Notes under the pieces: model-generated
The model's database searches: none
What the model was told of the DNA's origin: nothing
What the model saw: only the letters and a program-made list of their open reading frames with translations
Translations under genes and position numbers: made by a program
Assembly: GCA_017848115.1 (NCBI GenBank)
Contig: JAGAKZ010000029.1
Span: 1 to 64,000, forward strand
Reading direction: 5' to 3'
From: Oscillospiraceae bacterium
Lineage (GTDB): Bacteria; Bacillota; Clostridia; Oscillospirales; Ruminococcaceae
DNA length: 64,000 nucleotides
Shown: one piece after another, positions 17,284-26,316 of the stretch
Numbering within the stretch: the first letter of the stretch is position 1
Layout: the number at the start of each line of letters is the position of its first letter

Positions 17284-18675
17284 ATGGATAACAAGGTTGG
17301 TTTTTATTTTACAACTGATTCGGGAAATAGATACTTTTACGATGATAACAATGGTAGTGTTACACTTACAGATAGCCATGATGATATAGATTTTATTTAT
17401 GATGAAAATTCGGAAGTGGACAATGAATTCAATGTTGATGCAGATGAAATTGACACATACCTTAAATATAACGGTTATAACCAGATGATGTTGGTTGTAA
17501 CTGAAAAATGTAATCTTAGATGTAAATATTGTATTTACTCAGGAAATTATGATAATCAACGAGAACATGGAATAAATATTATGAGTTTTGAAACGGCTAA
17601 GAGAGCTATAGATATGTTTTATGAAACTCAAAAAATAAAGATTAAAAATAACGCTCTTCATCTTCCTCTTCTCGGTTTTTATGGTGGAGAGCCGTTAATG
17701 AATTTTAAACTTGTTAAAGAGTGTGTTGATTATGCAAGAGAACTTTTTGATAATAATATTAATTTTCTTGCTACAACTAATGGAACTATTATGAATGAAG
17801 AAATTGCAGATTTTCTTATAAATAATAATTTTGCACTTTCAGTTTCACTTAATGGTAATAAAAAAGAAAATGACAGATTAAGAGTATTCTGTGATGGATC
17901 AGGCACTTTTGAAACAATCATGAAAAATATAAGTTTCCTTCGTGAACGAAATTTTGATTATTTTAAGAAAAATGTTAAATTTATTGGATGTTATGATTGG
18001 AAAAGTGATTTAGATTCAATCAATGATTTTTGTAAGCAAAACGAATACGATATACCAGAAATAGTTAAAATATCAATGGTGAATGATACGTTTACTGATT
18101 GGTATAAACAATTTACAGATCAGGAAAAGAAAGAATTTTTTGCTTATAAAAAAGAAATTCAGAAAAAGATTACTGATAATCTTAAAAACGGAAGGCCACT
18201 TGAACCAATTGAAAGATTACTTTATGCTGACAGCATTATGGAAGTAGTTAATAGAATTGTGAATATTCCGGTAAGTCAGATACGTCCGTCTTTTTCTCCA
18301 ATAAGCGGAACGTGTATTCCAGGAACCAAATTATGTGTAGCCCCTGATGGAAAGATACATAGCTGTGAAAAGATAAATAATACAAGGCCTATTGGTAACG
18401 TATATGATGGAGTTGACATGCAAGCAATAGCAGATATGCTAACTGCGTATTATAAAAAGCTGGCACCAGTGTGTTCTAAATGTCCTGTTAAGCGTCTTTG
18501 TCCTATTTGTTTCACATCTTGTCTTGGTGATGATGGTGAATTTACGCGTAGTCAGATAAAAAATTGTGAACAGGTAAGAAAAAGTATGCGTGAAAAATTT
18601 ACATTTGTATTTAATCTTCTTGAAGCTGGAATCTCAGAAGAGCAATTATTAGATATTAACAAAAGAGGTAAATGA
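17284..18675 (+). CDS. Radical SAM/SPASM peptide maturase
   Basis: Enzyme of 463 aa likely to form thioether or other crosslinks in the neighbouring precursors. The radical SAM cluster motif is C76-X3-C80-X2-C83 and the SAM-binding GGE is at residues 134-136. A C-terminal SPASM region has cysteines at about 344, 351, 361, 397, 400, 406, 409, 413 and 428, enough for two auxiliary clusters. Residues 1-65 form an acidic N-terminal domain (FYFTTDSGNRYFYDDNNGSV) that may bind the precursor. CIYSGNYDNQREHG after the motif resembles clostridial Cys-rich-peptide maturases. RBS AAAGGAGAAA. The next gene overlaps by 4 bp. Confidence 0.9.
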   Translation: MDNKVGFYFTTDSGNRYFYDDNNGSVTLTDSHDDIDFIYDENSEVDNEFNVDADEIDTYLKYNGYNQMMLVVTEKCNLRCKYCIYSGNYDNQREHGINIMSFETAKRAIDMFYETQKIKIKNNALHLPLLGFYGGEPLMNFKLVKECVDYARELFDNNINFLATTNGTIMNEEIADFLINNNFALSVSLNGNKKENDRLRVFCDGSGTFETIMKNISFLRERNFDYFKKNVKFIGCYDWKSDLDSINDFCKQNEYDIPEIVKISMVNDTFTDWYKQFTDQEKKEFFAYKKEIQKKITDNLKNGRPLEPIERLLYADSIMEVVNRIVNIPVSQIRPSFSPISGTCIPGTKLCVAPDGKIHSCEKINNTRPIGNVYDGVDMQAIADMLTAYYKKLAPVCSKCPVKRLCPICFTSCLGDDGEFTRSQIKNCEQVRKSMREKFTFVFNLLEAGISEEQLLDINKRGK

Positions 18676-19892
18676 TGAAAAAGTATATGATATTGAATAA
18701 TAAATATAGTGTTGAGTACGGAAAATATGATGCAACTTTATTTAATTTTGAGGATTATAATTTCTTTTCAATTAACGGTGAACGTTTTAAACTTTTTAAA
18801 GATTGGATAAAAGGAGAGCCTATTGATACTGATGAGTTCAATGAAACATCAAAAGAATTTTATGAGTTTTTGAAAAACAATGATGTAGCACAATTCAGCG
18901 ATAAATTTTACATTAGTGAGCAATTTAATGTAGGCAAAAAATTATCGCTTTATAACGAAAAAATATGTAAATTAAGCAGACTGTTTATATCGCTTGGAGA
19001 TGATGAAGTTAAAAAAACCAAGAATATTACATCGCCTTGTTGGGTCTGTCTTAGCGATTCACCGGTGAAAATACAAAATCCTGAATTATACGTTGAATTG
19101 ATAAAAAAAATAGCATCAGATGGTGGAGATCAGATAATTCTTTATGGTGGAAATGTAATAGCTAATCCGGAAATTTCAACATTTATGAAAGTAGCAGATG
19201 AATCGTATATTCAGTTATGTATAAATGTGAATAGTAAGACTTTGATAGATGAAGAAATAAAACTTGCTGAGGAATATAATACGATTTTAGTAGTGACATT
19301 TGATTTTAGTGAAAAATTTGATATGGATCATTTTAATAATGTTTTTGAACGTATAAAGCAATATGGTGTATTAGCTAAATATTCATTTGTTGTGAGCAAT
19401 GATACTATAGAAAAATATAAGATGATGGAAGACAAAATCAGCGATCTTGGTGCGGAAATTGTCAATTTAAGCATAGTTATGGATGACAATATAACAGAAA
19501 ATGAACTTTCTGAAGTATGTATTCCTAAAAATATTGGTTTTGAAGAATATAAAATTTATAAATCCATGAATCCCTGTATGGCTGGAAGTCTTGTTGTTGA
19601 TACAGATATGAGTATTTTGCCTTGTCCTGTAATGAAAAAACATCAACTTGGAAAAGTGGTTTATGCTAATGGTGAGATTAAAATGCAGATGAATCGTGAT
19701 AAATATAGGTTATCTGATTTTTGGCTCAGTAGTAAAGAGTATATCAATAACTGTTCGGAATGCTCAAGAAAGCATCTGTGTATGGATTGCAGAGGAGCAG
19801 AACTTTCTGTGGGCGATATAAACAATAACTTTTTCAAGCGAGAATGTGAATATATGAATAAATGTCGTGATTATTTTGAAATGTCTAAGTGA
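18672..19892 (+). CDS. Radical SAM-like peptide maturation protein lacking the catalytic CX3CX2C
   Basis: Protein of 406 aa with the overall plan of a radical SAM/SPASM enzyme but a broken active site. Where CX3CX2C is expected there is only C123-X2-C126 (SPCWVCLSD), and the SAM-binding GGE is GGN (159-161, LYGGNVIANPEI). The SPASM-like cysteines are kept (302, 318, 361, 364, 370, 373, 392, 398). It may be a scaffold or an auxiliary-cluster partner for the upstream enzyme. It starts in a 4-bp ATGA overlap, so translation is coupled. It could belong to one of the TIGRFAM peptide maturation families found beside clostridial Cys-rich peptides; I cannot confirm which. Confidence 0.75.
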   Translation: MMKKYMILNNKYSVEYGKYDATLFNFEDYNFFSINGERFKLFKDWIKGEPIDTDEFNETSKEFYEFLKNNDVAQFSDKFYISEQFNVGKKLSLYNEKICKLSRLFISLGDDEVKKTKNITSPCWVCLSDSPVKIQNPELYVELIKKIASDGGDQIILYGGNVIANPEISTFMKVADESYIQLCINVNSKTLIDEEIKLAEEYNTILVVTFDFSEKFDMDHFNNVFERIKQYGVLAKYSFVVSNDTIEKYKMMEDKISDLGAEIVNLSIVMDDNITENELSEVCIPKNIGFEEYKIYKSMNPCMAGSLVVDTDMSILPCPVMKKHQLGKVVYANGEIKMQMNRDKYRLSDFWLSSKEYINNCSECSRKHLCMDCRGAELSVGDINNNFFKRECEYMNKCRDYFEMSK

Positions 19893-19915
19893 TTATTATA
19901 TATGGAGTATAAATA

Positions 19916-21562
19916 ATGAAAAAAGTAAAGAATACTTCTGAAAAAATAGTAACAGGACAAATAAAAAAAATGATACCATTTATTATCGTATTATTTTTAA
20001 TATGTTCAATAACATGTATTATAGAACTTATCATACCATATATCGACAAATCAGTTGTTAATGATGGTCTGCTGAAAGGTGATCAGTCAAAATTTATAAG
20101 ACTTTTGATTATAAGTTTTATGGCAACTCTCTTATCTAAATTAATATCGTTTGTTGGAGCAATGATATTCAATAAATTTTCTTGTGTAATGATACAAAAC
20201 ATAAAGAAAGAAGTGTTTAGACGTTTAACTGCTCTTCCTGAGTATATATTCAGCAGTAATCAGGGAGGGTATATAAAAGCTAGGATGGATGAAACAGATG
20301 TGATTTCGGGCTTCTTTTCGCCAGTCGTCTTCAAGATTATTACATCAACAGTTACGATGATAGGTGCGTTAATTTATATTTTTAAGCTGGATTTTACTAT
20401 ATTCTTAATAACATTGGCTTCTGCGCCGATAATATATTTTATTTGTACTATGTCTTCAAAAAAAGTATCAAAACTTTCTGAAAATATAAATGAATCAGAA
20501 GCAAAACTTTCAGGACAAATGCAAGAATATATTCAGGGTGCTGCAGAAATAAAACAACTTAATTTGGAAAATAAAGCGAATACAAGCATAAATTGCCGAC
20601 TTGAAAATATTACATCTAAGTCTATAAAAAGAAGTAACAGAATAGAAGGCGGTACCACACAAACCAGTCTTGTCTGTTCTATAGTACAGCTTATTGTTAC
20701 ACTTGTTGTGGGTATCAAAATTATGAATAATGGACTCAGTTTGGGTGACTATGTGTCGGTTTCAAGATACATATCCTATGTTTTTTCACCTATTATTCTT
20801 TTTTCTACTTATTATCTTTCAATTCAGGAGGCTATAGTTGCATCAAAGCGTATAAATAACTTTTTTTCAGCAGCAGAAGAAAAGAGCGAATATGGTAAGC
20901 ATCTCAGCGATGTAAAAAATATTCGATTTGAAAATGTAAGTTTTTCTTATGATAATAAAAATAATATCCTTACAGATGTCAATCTGGAGATTAACAGTCA
21001 TGATAAAGTAAATATTTACGGAAAAAATGGATGTGGTAAAACTACACTTATAAAAATGATTACAGGATTAAAAGTTCCGACAAGTGGAAAAGTGTATGTA
21101 AATAATATTCCTATAGAGGATATTAATTTACCATCTTTAAGAAGTCATATTGGTGTTTTATCACAAGATTCATATTTGTTTTCAGGTTCGGTCATAAGTA
21201 ATATTATTTCGTCACCGGAAGATTTAGATGTATGGAGAAATATTTGTACAAATGAAGTTTTCCGTGATCTTGACTGGGAAAAAGGAGTTATTGTTGAGAA
21301 TGGTAAAAATATTTCGAGTGGACAAAAACAAAAGATTGTTTTGGCAAGACTTATGATAAAAAATCCTGATGTTATTGTTATTGATGAAGGGATAACCAAT
21401 CTTGACATAGAATCAAAAAGTGTTATAATTAATGCAGTGGATACATTATTTAAGGATAAAATATGTATTTTTGTATCGCATTCTGATGATTTTTCTGATT
21501 GTGTAAACAGAAAATTACTTATAAAGAATAGGCGTATAACGGATATATACCAAACAGCATAA
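19916..21562 (+). CDS. ABC exporter, fused membrane and ATPase domains
   Basis: Protein of 548 aa, probably the exporter of the modified peptide. About six membrane helices fill residues 18-305. The nucleotide-binding domain has Walker A GKNGCGKTT near 369-377, a Q-loop (GVLSQDSYLF), a relaxed signature (ISSGQKQK instead of LSGGQ) and Walker B VIVIDEG. There is no N-terminal C39 peptidase domain, so leader removal is not done by this protein. It follows the second maturation gene by 23 bp. Confidence 0.88.
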   Translation: MKKVKNTSEKIVTGQIKKMIPFIIVLFLICSITCIIELIIPYIDKSVVNDGLLKGDQSKFIRLLIISFMATLLSKLISFVGAMIFNKFSCVMIQNIKKEVFRRLTALPEYIFSSNQGGYIKARMDETDVISGFFSPVVFKIITSTVTMIGALIYIFKLDFTIFLITLASAPIIYFICTMSSKKVSKLSENINESEAKLSGQMQEYIQGAAEIKQLNLENKANTSINCRLENITSKSIKRSNRIEGGTTQTSLVCSIVQLIVTLVVGIKIMNNGLSLGDYVSVSRYISYVFSPIILFSTYYLSIQEAIVASKRINNFFSAAEEKSEYGKHLSDVKNIRFENVSFSYDNKNNILTDVNLEINSHDKVNIYGKNGCGKTTLIKMITGLKVPTSGKVYVNNIPIEDINLPSLRSHIGVLSQDSYLFSGSVISNIISSPEDLDVWRNICTNEVFRDLDWEKGVIVENGKNISSGQKQKIVLARLMIKNPDVIVIDEGITNLDIESKSVIINAVDTLFKDKICIFVSHSDDFSDCVNRKLLIKNRRITDIYQTA

Positions 21563-21581
21563 TTGAACAAGGAGGATAATT

Positions 21582-21746
21582 ATGGAAACCAAAGATATCG
21601 TTTTAGTTGCAGGTGGTATTTTGTTGATAGCAATATCAGCATTTTCAAAAAGAAATAAGAAGGAAGAACTGAAAAAAATGGTTGGTTTATTTTTTGTAAC
21701 AGCTCTTGTTTTAGTTGCAGTGGTAGTTGCAGGATACTTTTTATAA
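21582..21746 (+). CDS. Small two-helix membrane protein (54 aa), candidate immunity protein
   Basis: Frame of 54 aa with AAGGAGGATAATT directly upstream. Two hydrophobic helices (IVLVAGGILLIAISAF and VGLFFVTALVLVAVVVAGYFL) are joined by a strongly basic loop (KRNKKEELKK), so a hairpin with a positive cytoplasmic turn is likely. It sits between the exporter and the second transporter. Small membrane proteins in this position in bacteriocin clusters are often immunity factors; that role is inference. Too short for most gene finders. Confidence 0.7.
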   Translation: METKDIVLVAGGILLIAISAFSKRNKKEELKKMVGLFFVTALVLVAVVVAGYFL

Positions 21747-21768
21747 TTGTTAAAGGGAGAGAGTTGAT

Positions 21769-22668
21769 ATGCTGAATATTGAAAATCTGAACTTTTCATA
21801 TAAAAAAGGAAAACAGATATTATATGATATATCTCTTAACATAAAACCAGGAGAGATAGTAGGGCTTATTGGTATGAACGGTGCCGGAAAAAGTACACTA
21901 ATGAGAAACATATCGGGAATAGTGAATCCCGATAGTGGAAAAATCGTTATAAATGGGACTGATAGAAAAAAATATACTTCTGAGGAACGTAAAAAAATAG
22001 CCTATCTCAATGCGGAAAATAATCTTTACAATGAGATTACTGTAAAAGAAAATATCAATATAATGCAGCATTTTTATAATGTTTCTAAAGTGAGGACAGA
22101 AAATGTAATAAAAATGCTTAGGTGCGACGAATTTATGGACAAAAAAGTAAGTGAACTTTCGTCAGGAATGCGTCAACGAGCAGCGATTGCAGCTTCAACT
22201 CTCAACAATTCTAACCTTATACTCCTTGATGAACCTACTAATGCAATTGATATTGAAACTAAAAAGTATATAATGGACTATATAAATTATCTCTCAAACA
22301 AAAAAAATGGTATACTTATAACTTCTCATAATATCAAAGATATTGAAGAACTTTGCGAAAGAGTATATATAATGAGACATGGCAGAATTGTTAAAGAAGC
22401 AACCGTGGAATCAATTTTGAAAGAATCGTCTGAAAAGAATCAGAAATGGAGTATATCTGTTCCTAAAAATACAGATATACCGCGCTTAATTGGAAATAAT
22501 GTAGAGTATTACATTGAAGAAGGTGATTTGAATTTGAAGGTAGTGGTAAATGAAAAATTCAAACAAAGTACTATAAAGTTGTTTGTAAACTCTGATGTTG
22601 AAATAATTTCTGTAGAAAGCTTTATAAATAATCTTGAAGATGCTGTTCTTGAAATTATAGGTGACTAG
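21769..22668 (+). CDS. ABC transporter ATPase (immunity-type, CcmA/BcrA-like)
   Basis: ATPase of 299 aa with Walker A GMNGAGKST near residue 36, a signature close to LSSGMRQR and Walker B LILLDEPT. The NAIDIET segment replaces the usual GLDP of the D-loop. A C-terminal extension of about 70 residues is typical of ATPases that work with ABC-2 membrane partners in drug or bacteriocin self-protection. GGGAGAG ribosome site; the membrane gene follows after 16 bp. Confidence 0.88.
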   Translation: MLNIENLNFSYKKGKQILYDISLNIKPGEIVGLIGMNGAGKSTLMRNISGIVNPDSGKIVINGTDRKKYTSEERKKIAYLNAENNLYNEITVKENINIMQHFYNVSKVRTENVIKMLRCDEFMDKKVSELSSGMRQRAAIAASTLNNSNLILLDEPTNAIDIETKKYIMDYINYLSNKKNGILITSHNIKDIEELCERVYIMRHGRIVKEATVESILKESSEKNQKWSISVPKNTDIPRLIGNNVEYYIEEGDLNLKVVVNEKFKQSTIKLFVNSDVEIISVESFINNLEDAVLEIIGD

Positions 22669-22684
22669 AGAATAGGAGGATTTT

Positions 22685-23314
22685 ATGCTGTATAGAGAAT
22701 TAATTTTCCTTAAAAAAGATGTAAAAAAATACATATTGGCATTTTTTATGTTAGGAGTTGTAATAGGATATTTCATATATAAGGGTATGGATAGTTCTAT
22801 TCTGCTTTTTTTCAGTATTTCCATGCCTGGTATAGTTATTGCACTACAGGCGACTCAAAGTTCAGTAATGTATGAAAAGAATAATGGTATGTTTGAAAAA
22901 CTTCTTACTGTTTACAAACTTCCAAATATTTTAATGGCAAAATCATTTGTTTCGTTTATTATAAGTGCAATAGGGCTGATTGTATGCAGTAGTTCTGTTG
23001 CTCTTATAATAAATTTTAGTAAAAATATTGCGATTAGCAGTGATGTTTTTTTATGTCAGTTGTTGATCGCGATTTGTATAAATCTAACTTTGTCATTGTT
23101 GCTTGTAATACTATGCACTTGTGTTAATCAGATAATCGTTGTAAATGGTTGCGTATTATTGATAATGATGATAATGTCTGCGATATGCTATAACATTGTA
23201 AAAGCAGAGTCAATAGTTGTTTATACAACAATATGTTGCTTGGCGATTCTTGCTGTTGGAGTGGTACTTGCAATATGTATGAAATTTATAAAGTATAGTG
23301 TAGTTATTAAATAG
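22685..23314 (+). CDS. ABC-2 type membrane permease, small
   Basis: Protein of 209 aa with about six hydrophobic segments (for example ILAFFMLGVVIGYFIYKG and CVLLIMMIMSAICYNIV) and no other domain. ABC-2 topology fits, and it is the membrane partner of the preceding ATPase. Likely the immunity or second export system of the peptide cluster. It is the last gene before a strong terminator, so it marks the cluster's end. Confidence 0.8.
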   Translation: MLYRELIFLKKDVKKYILAFFMLGVVIGYFIYKGMDSSILLFFSISMPGIVIALQATQSSVMYEKNNGMFEKLLTVYKLPNILMAKSFVSFIISAIGLIVCSSSVALIINFSKNIAISSDVFLCQLLIAICINLTLSLLLVILCTCVNQIIVVNGCVLLIMMIMSAICYNIVKAESIVVYTTICCLAILAVGVVLAICMKFIKYSVVIK

Positions 23315-23350
23315 TTAAAAGGGAGATGTAAAAAAACATCTCCCTTTTAA
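23315..23350. terminator. Terminator closing the peptide cluster
   Basis: Perfect 15-bp stem (23315-23329 with 23336-23350) and a 6-nt A loop, between convergent genes; it can act on both strands. Confidence 0.9.
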
Positions 23351-23367
23351 ATTTGTAAAAATCAAAA

Positions 23368-24294
23368 TCAGAATAACCCTGTTGAAAGATATCTGTCGCC
23401 TGTATCAGGCAGAATAACAACTATATTTTTGCCTTTGTTTTCATCTTTTTTTGCAAGTTCTATTGCTGCATGGAGTGCTGCACCTGAGGATATACCGACA
23501 AGTACGCCTTCTTTTTTTCCGGCAAGTCTGGAGGCTTCAAAAGCATCATTGTCTGATACGGGCATTATTTCGTCATATATACTTGTATCAAGTACCTCCG
23601 GTATAAAGCCGGCACCGATTCCCTGAAGTCCGTGAGCTCCTGCCGGTTTTCCTGAAAGGACAGCAGAAGTTTCAGGTTCTACAGCGACTATCTTTATATC
23701 CTTTATTTTTGAGCGGAGATATTTTCCCGTACCGGTTATGGTTCCGCCAGTTCCTGCGCCTGCAACAAATATATCGACATTTCCGTCTGTGTCCTCATAT
23801 ATTTCCGGCCCTGTTGTTTCAAAGTGTGCCTGTGGGTTTGATGGGTTTGTAAACTGTGAGGGGATAAAACTGTGAGGTATTTCACTTGCAAGTTCTTTAG
23901 CTTTTTCTATTGCACCGCTCATGCCTTTTTTTCCGTCTGAAAGTACAAGCTCTGCGCCATATGCAGTCATAAGCTTTCTCCTTTCGAGAGACATTGTATC
24001 AGGCATGACTATTATGACTCTGTAATTTCTTGTAGCCGCAACTGCCGCAAGTCCTATTCCTGTATTTCCTGATGTAGGTTCTATTATAACGGAGTCGTTG
24101 CAGAGAATTCCTTTTTCCTCGGCATCGTCGAGCATTTTCTTTGCTACACGGTCTTTTATAGAGCCGGCAGGGTTGAGAAATTCGAGCTTTGCATATATAT
24201 TTGCTTTCAGATCGAGCTCTTCCATTATATTTCTGAGTCTGAGCAGTGGAGTTTTTCCGATGATCTGGTCTACAGATTGGTATATATTTGCCAT
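23368..24294 (-). CDS. cysK: Cysteine synthase A (O-acetylserine sulfhydrylase)
   Basis: PLP enzyme of 308 aa that makes L-cysteine from O-acetylserine and sulfide. The PLP lysine is in PAGSIKDRVAKKM near residue 45. The substrate loop SGNTGIG and the phosphate loop GTGGTITGTGKYL are intact. RBS GAAAGGAATG. It lies 95 bp after proS on the same strand with a terminator between, and no clear own promoter fits in the gap, so it may depend on read-through. Confidence 0.95.
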   Translation of the reverse strand: MANIYQSVDQIIGKTPLLRLRNIMEELDLKANIYAKLEFLNPAGSIKDRVAKKMLDDAEEKGILCNDSVIIEPTSGNTGIGLAAVAATRNYRVIIVMPDTMSLERRKLMTAYGAELVLSDGKKGMSGAIEKAKELASEIPHSFIPSQFTNPSNPQAHFETTGPEIYEDTDGNVDIFVAGAGTGGTITGTGKYLRSKIKDIKIVAVEPETSAVLSGKPAGAHGLQGIGAGFIPEVLDTSIYDEIMPVSDNDAFEASRLAGKKEGVLVGISSGAALHAAIELAKKDENKGKNIVVILPDTGDRYLSTGLF

Positions 24295-24327
24295 GATAAA
24301 AAATCATTCCTTTCGTGTTATTGTAAA

Positions 24328-24370
24328 AATAGTCAATCTACGACATAGTATATGCCGATGATTGACTATT
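24328..24370 (-). terminator. proS terminator, before cysK
   Basis: 11-bp stem (24370-24360 with 24338-24328) with a 21-nt loop, T-rich after it on the minus strand. It may attenuate rather than stop transcription into cysK. Confidence 0.65.
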
Positions 24371-24389
24371 TATTATTTCTAAAGTTTAA

Positions 24390-25838
24390 TTAATATGCCT
24401 TGCCCCAGTAAACAAGTGTTGATGCAGGTTTGCCACAGCATACGCATACATCAGAGATCTTGTCCTGATTTTCAGGGATACAACGTGAACCAACGCCTGT
24501 CTTTTCCTTTACTTCGTCTTCACAAGCTTCTTCACCGCACCACATAGCCTTTACAAAACCGTCACCTTTCTGTTCAAGAACAGAAACTATTTCGTCCATA
24601 GTCTTGCAGGAGTATGTTTTGTTTTCTCTGTTTTCGAGAGCTTTTGCATAAAGACCGTCATGTACTTCTTTGAGCTTCTTTGCAACTTCTTCTTCAAGGT
24701 TGTCAAGGCTTACTACAGTCTTTTCGTTGTTGTGACGTGTTACGAGTACACACTGGTTATTTTCGATATCCTTAGGACCTATTTCAAGTCTTACAGGAAC
24801 ACCCTTCATTTCATATTCTGCAAACTTCCAGCCTGCTGAGTTGTCTGTATCATCAAGTTTTACTCTTACGCCGTTTGCCTTGAGTTTGTCTGCAAGTGCA
24901 TTTGCCTTGTCAAGAACGCCTTCTTTGTGCATAGCTACAGGGATAATAACGAGCTGTACAGGAGCTACTGCAGGTGGGAGAACAAGACCGTTGTTATCAC
25001 CGTGAGTCATGATTATAGCGCCTATAAGACGTGTTGTAACGCCCCATGAAGTCTGATGAGGATTTACTTTTTTGTTTTCCTTATCAGTATATTCGATATC
25101 GAAAGCTTTTGCAAATCCATCGCCAAAGTAGTGTGATGTACCCGCCTGAAGCGCCTTACCGTCATGCATAAGTGCTTCTATAGCGTATGTAGAAACTGCA
25201 CCGGCAAACTTGTCACTTTCAGTCTTCTTACCTTTGATAACAGGCATAGCAAGAGCGTCTTCGCAGAATTTTGCATAAACGTTGAGCATCTTTTCTGTTT
25301 CTTCAATAGCTTCCTGTGCTGTTGCGTGTATAGTATGACCTTCCTGCCATAAAAATTCTCTTGAACGGAGGAAAGGACGTGTTGTCTTTTCCCATCTTAC
25401 AACACTTACCCACTGGTTGTAGAGCTTAGGGAGGTCACGGTAAGAGTGGATTATATTTGAATAGTGTTCGCAGAAAAGTGTTTCAGATGTAGGGCGTACA
25501 CAGAGTCTGTCTTCGAGTTTTTCACTTCCGCCATGAGTTACCCATGCAACTTCAGGCGCAAATCCTTCAACGTGGTCTTTTTCTTTCTGGAGAAGGCTTT
25601 CAGGTATGAACATAGGCATACATACGTTTTCGTGTCCTGTTTCCTTGAACATTCCGTCAAGTATCTTCTGGATATTTTCCCATATAGCATAACCGTAAGG
25701 ACGTATTACCATACAGCCCTTTACGCTTGTATACTCGATAAGTTCAGCTTTCTTAACTATATCAGTGTACCATTTTGCAAAATCTTCTTCCATAGAAGTA
25801 ATGGCTTCAACCATTTTTTTGTTATTATTTTTACCCAT
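24390..25838 (-). CDS. proS: Prolyl-tRNA synthetase, archaeal/eukaryotic-like (short) type
   Basis: Class II synthetase of 482 aa that charges tRNA-Pro. The compact form lacks the large editing insertion of the 570-aa bacterial type. Motif 2 ([26 protein letters not shown]) and motif 3 region ([17 protein letters not shown]) are present, and a cysteine-rich C-terminal part ([20 protein letters not shown].. CVCCGKPA) suits zinc binding. It follows the small membrane-protein gene on the minus strand by 10 bp. No T-box leader is seen. Confidence 0.95.
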   Translation of the reverse strand: MGKNNNKKMVEAITSMEEDFAKWYTDIVKKAELIEYTSVKGCMVIRPYGYAIWENIQKILDGMFKETGHENVCMPMFIPESLLQKEKDHVEGFAPEVAWVTHGGSEKLEDRLCVRPTSETLFCEHYSNIIHSYRDLPKLYNQWVSVVRWEKTTRPFLRSREFLWQEGHTIHATAQEAIEETEKMLNVYAKFCEDALAMPVIKGKKTESDKFAGAVSTYAIEALMHDGKALQAGTSHYFGDGFAKAFDIEYTDKENKKVNPHQTSWGVTTRLIGAIIMTHGDNNGLVLPPAVAPVQLVIIPVAMHKEGVLDKANALADKLKANGVRVKLDDTDNSAGWKFAEYEMKGVPVRLEIGPKDIENNQCVLVTRHNNEKTVVSLDNLEEEVAKKLKEVHDGLYAKALENRENKTYSCKTMDEIVSVLEQKGDGFVKAMWCGEEACEDEVKEKTGVGSRCIPENQDKISDVCVCCGKPASTLVYWGKAY

Positions 25839-25848
25839 CTGGAAATCC

Positions 25849-26073
25849 TCATTTCTTATTGATATTATCTTGATTTTTTTGATGTTTTTTTAATTCCGGA
25901 AAAAAAGTACGTTCCGGTTTTTCATCGGTATCATGCGGTTCAAATGCACTTCTTACCGAGTACAGACGTTCATCTTCAGGAGATTTTTTGTGTTTTTCTA
26001 TATGAGCATCTATTTTCTTGGCTATTTTTGGTGTGAGTTCTGCCAATAAATAAATAAGAAGAAAAATAAACAA
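25849..26073 (-). CDS. Small single-helix membrane protein of unknown function
   Basis: At least 74 aa from a TTG at 26073 (AGGA 6 bp upstream): a hydrophobic helix ([12 protein letters not shown]) then a charged tail rich in Lys, Glu and Asp. The same frame stays open upstream to a TGA at 26136. The best ribosome site (GGAGG, 26144-26140) is 9 bp before an in-frame ATA at 26130, not before a usual start codon. The real N-terminus may therefore be about 19 residues longer. It leads the proS operon. No function recognised. Confidence 0.55.
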   Translation of the reverse strand: MFIFLLIYLLAELTPKIAKKIDAHIEKHKKSPEDERLYSVRSAFEPHDTDEKPERTFFPELKKHQKNQDNINKK

Positions 26074-26168
26074 TATTTTTCCTAGAAACGCAAATGAAAT
26101 CTCTACGCTGAAAGCAGCTACATTAAATATAGGTCAACACCTCCTGATAAGACATAACATACATATTA

Positions 26169-26197
26169 ATTATAACAATATTGTACAGTAAAATCAA
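26169..26197 (-). promoter_or_regulatory. Promoter of the small gene and proS
   Basis: Minus strand TTGATT (26197-26192), 17-bp spacer, TATAAT (26174-26169). Confidence 0.75.
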
Positions 26198-26258
26198 GAT
26201 TTTACGATAAAAAAAACCGGACACCGAAGCTTTGAAATGCTCAGCCGTTTTTATTTTG

Positions 26259-26287
26259 TTGCGGAAAAGAAATTTGTGTGGTATAAT
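26259..26287 (+). promoter_or_regulatory. Promoter of the first two-component system
   Basis: TTGCGG (26259-26264), 17-bp spacer, TATAAT (26282-26287), then GACAGGAGG before the response regulator. Confidence 0.65.
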
Positions 26288-26316
26288 CAGCTTAACAACT
26301 GACAGGAGGCTTACGT

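Noticed and set aside
25839..26168. T-box riboswitch upstream of proS
   Set aside because: The leader is short and holds a small gene; no T-box consensus or specifier stem is visible.
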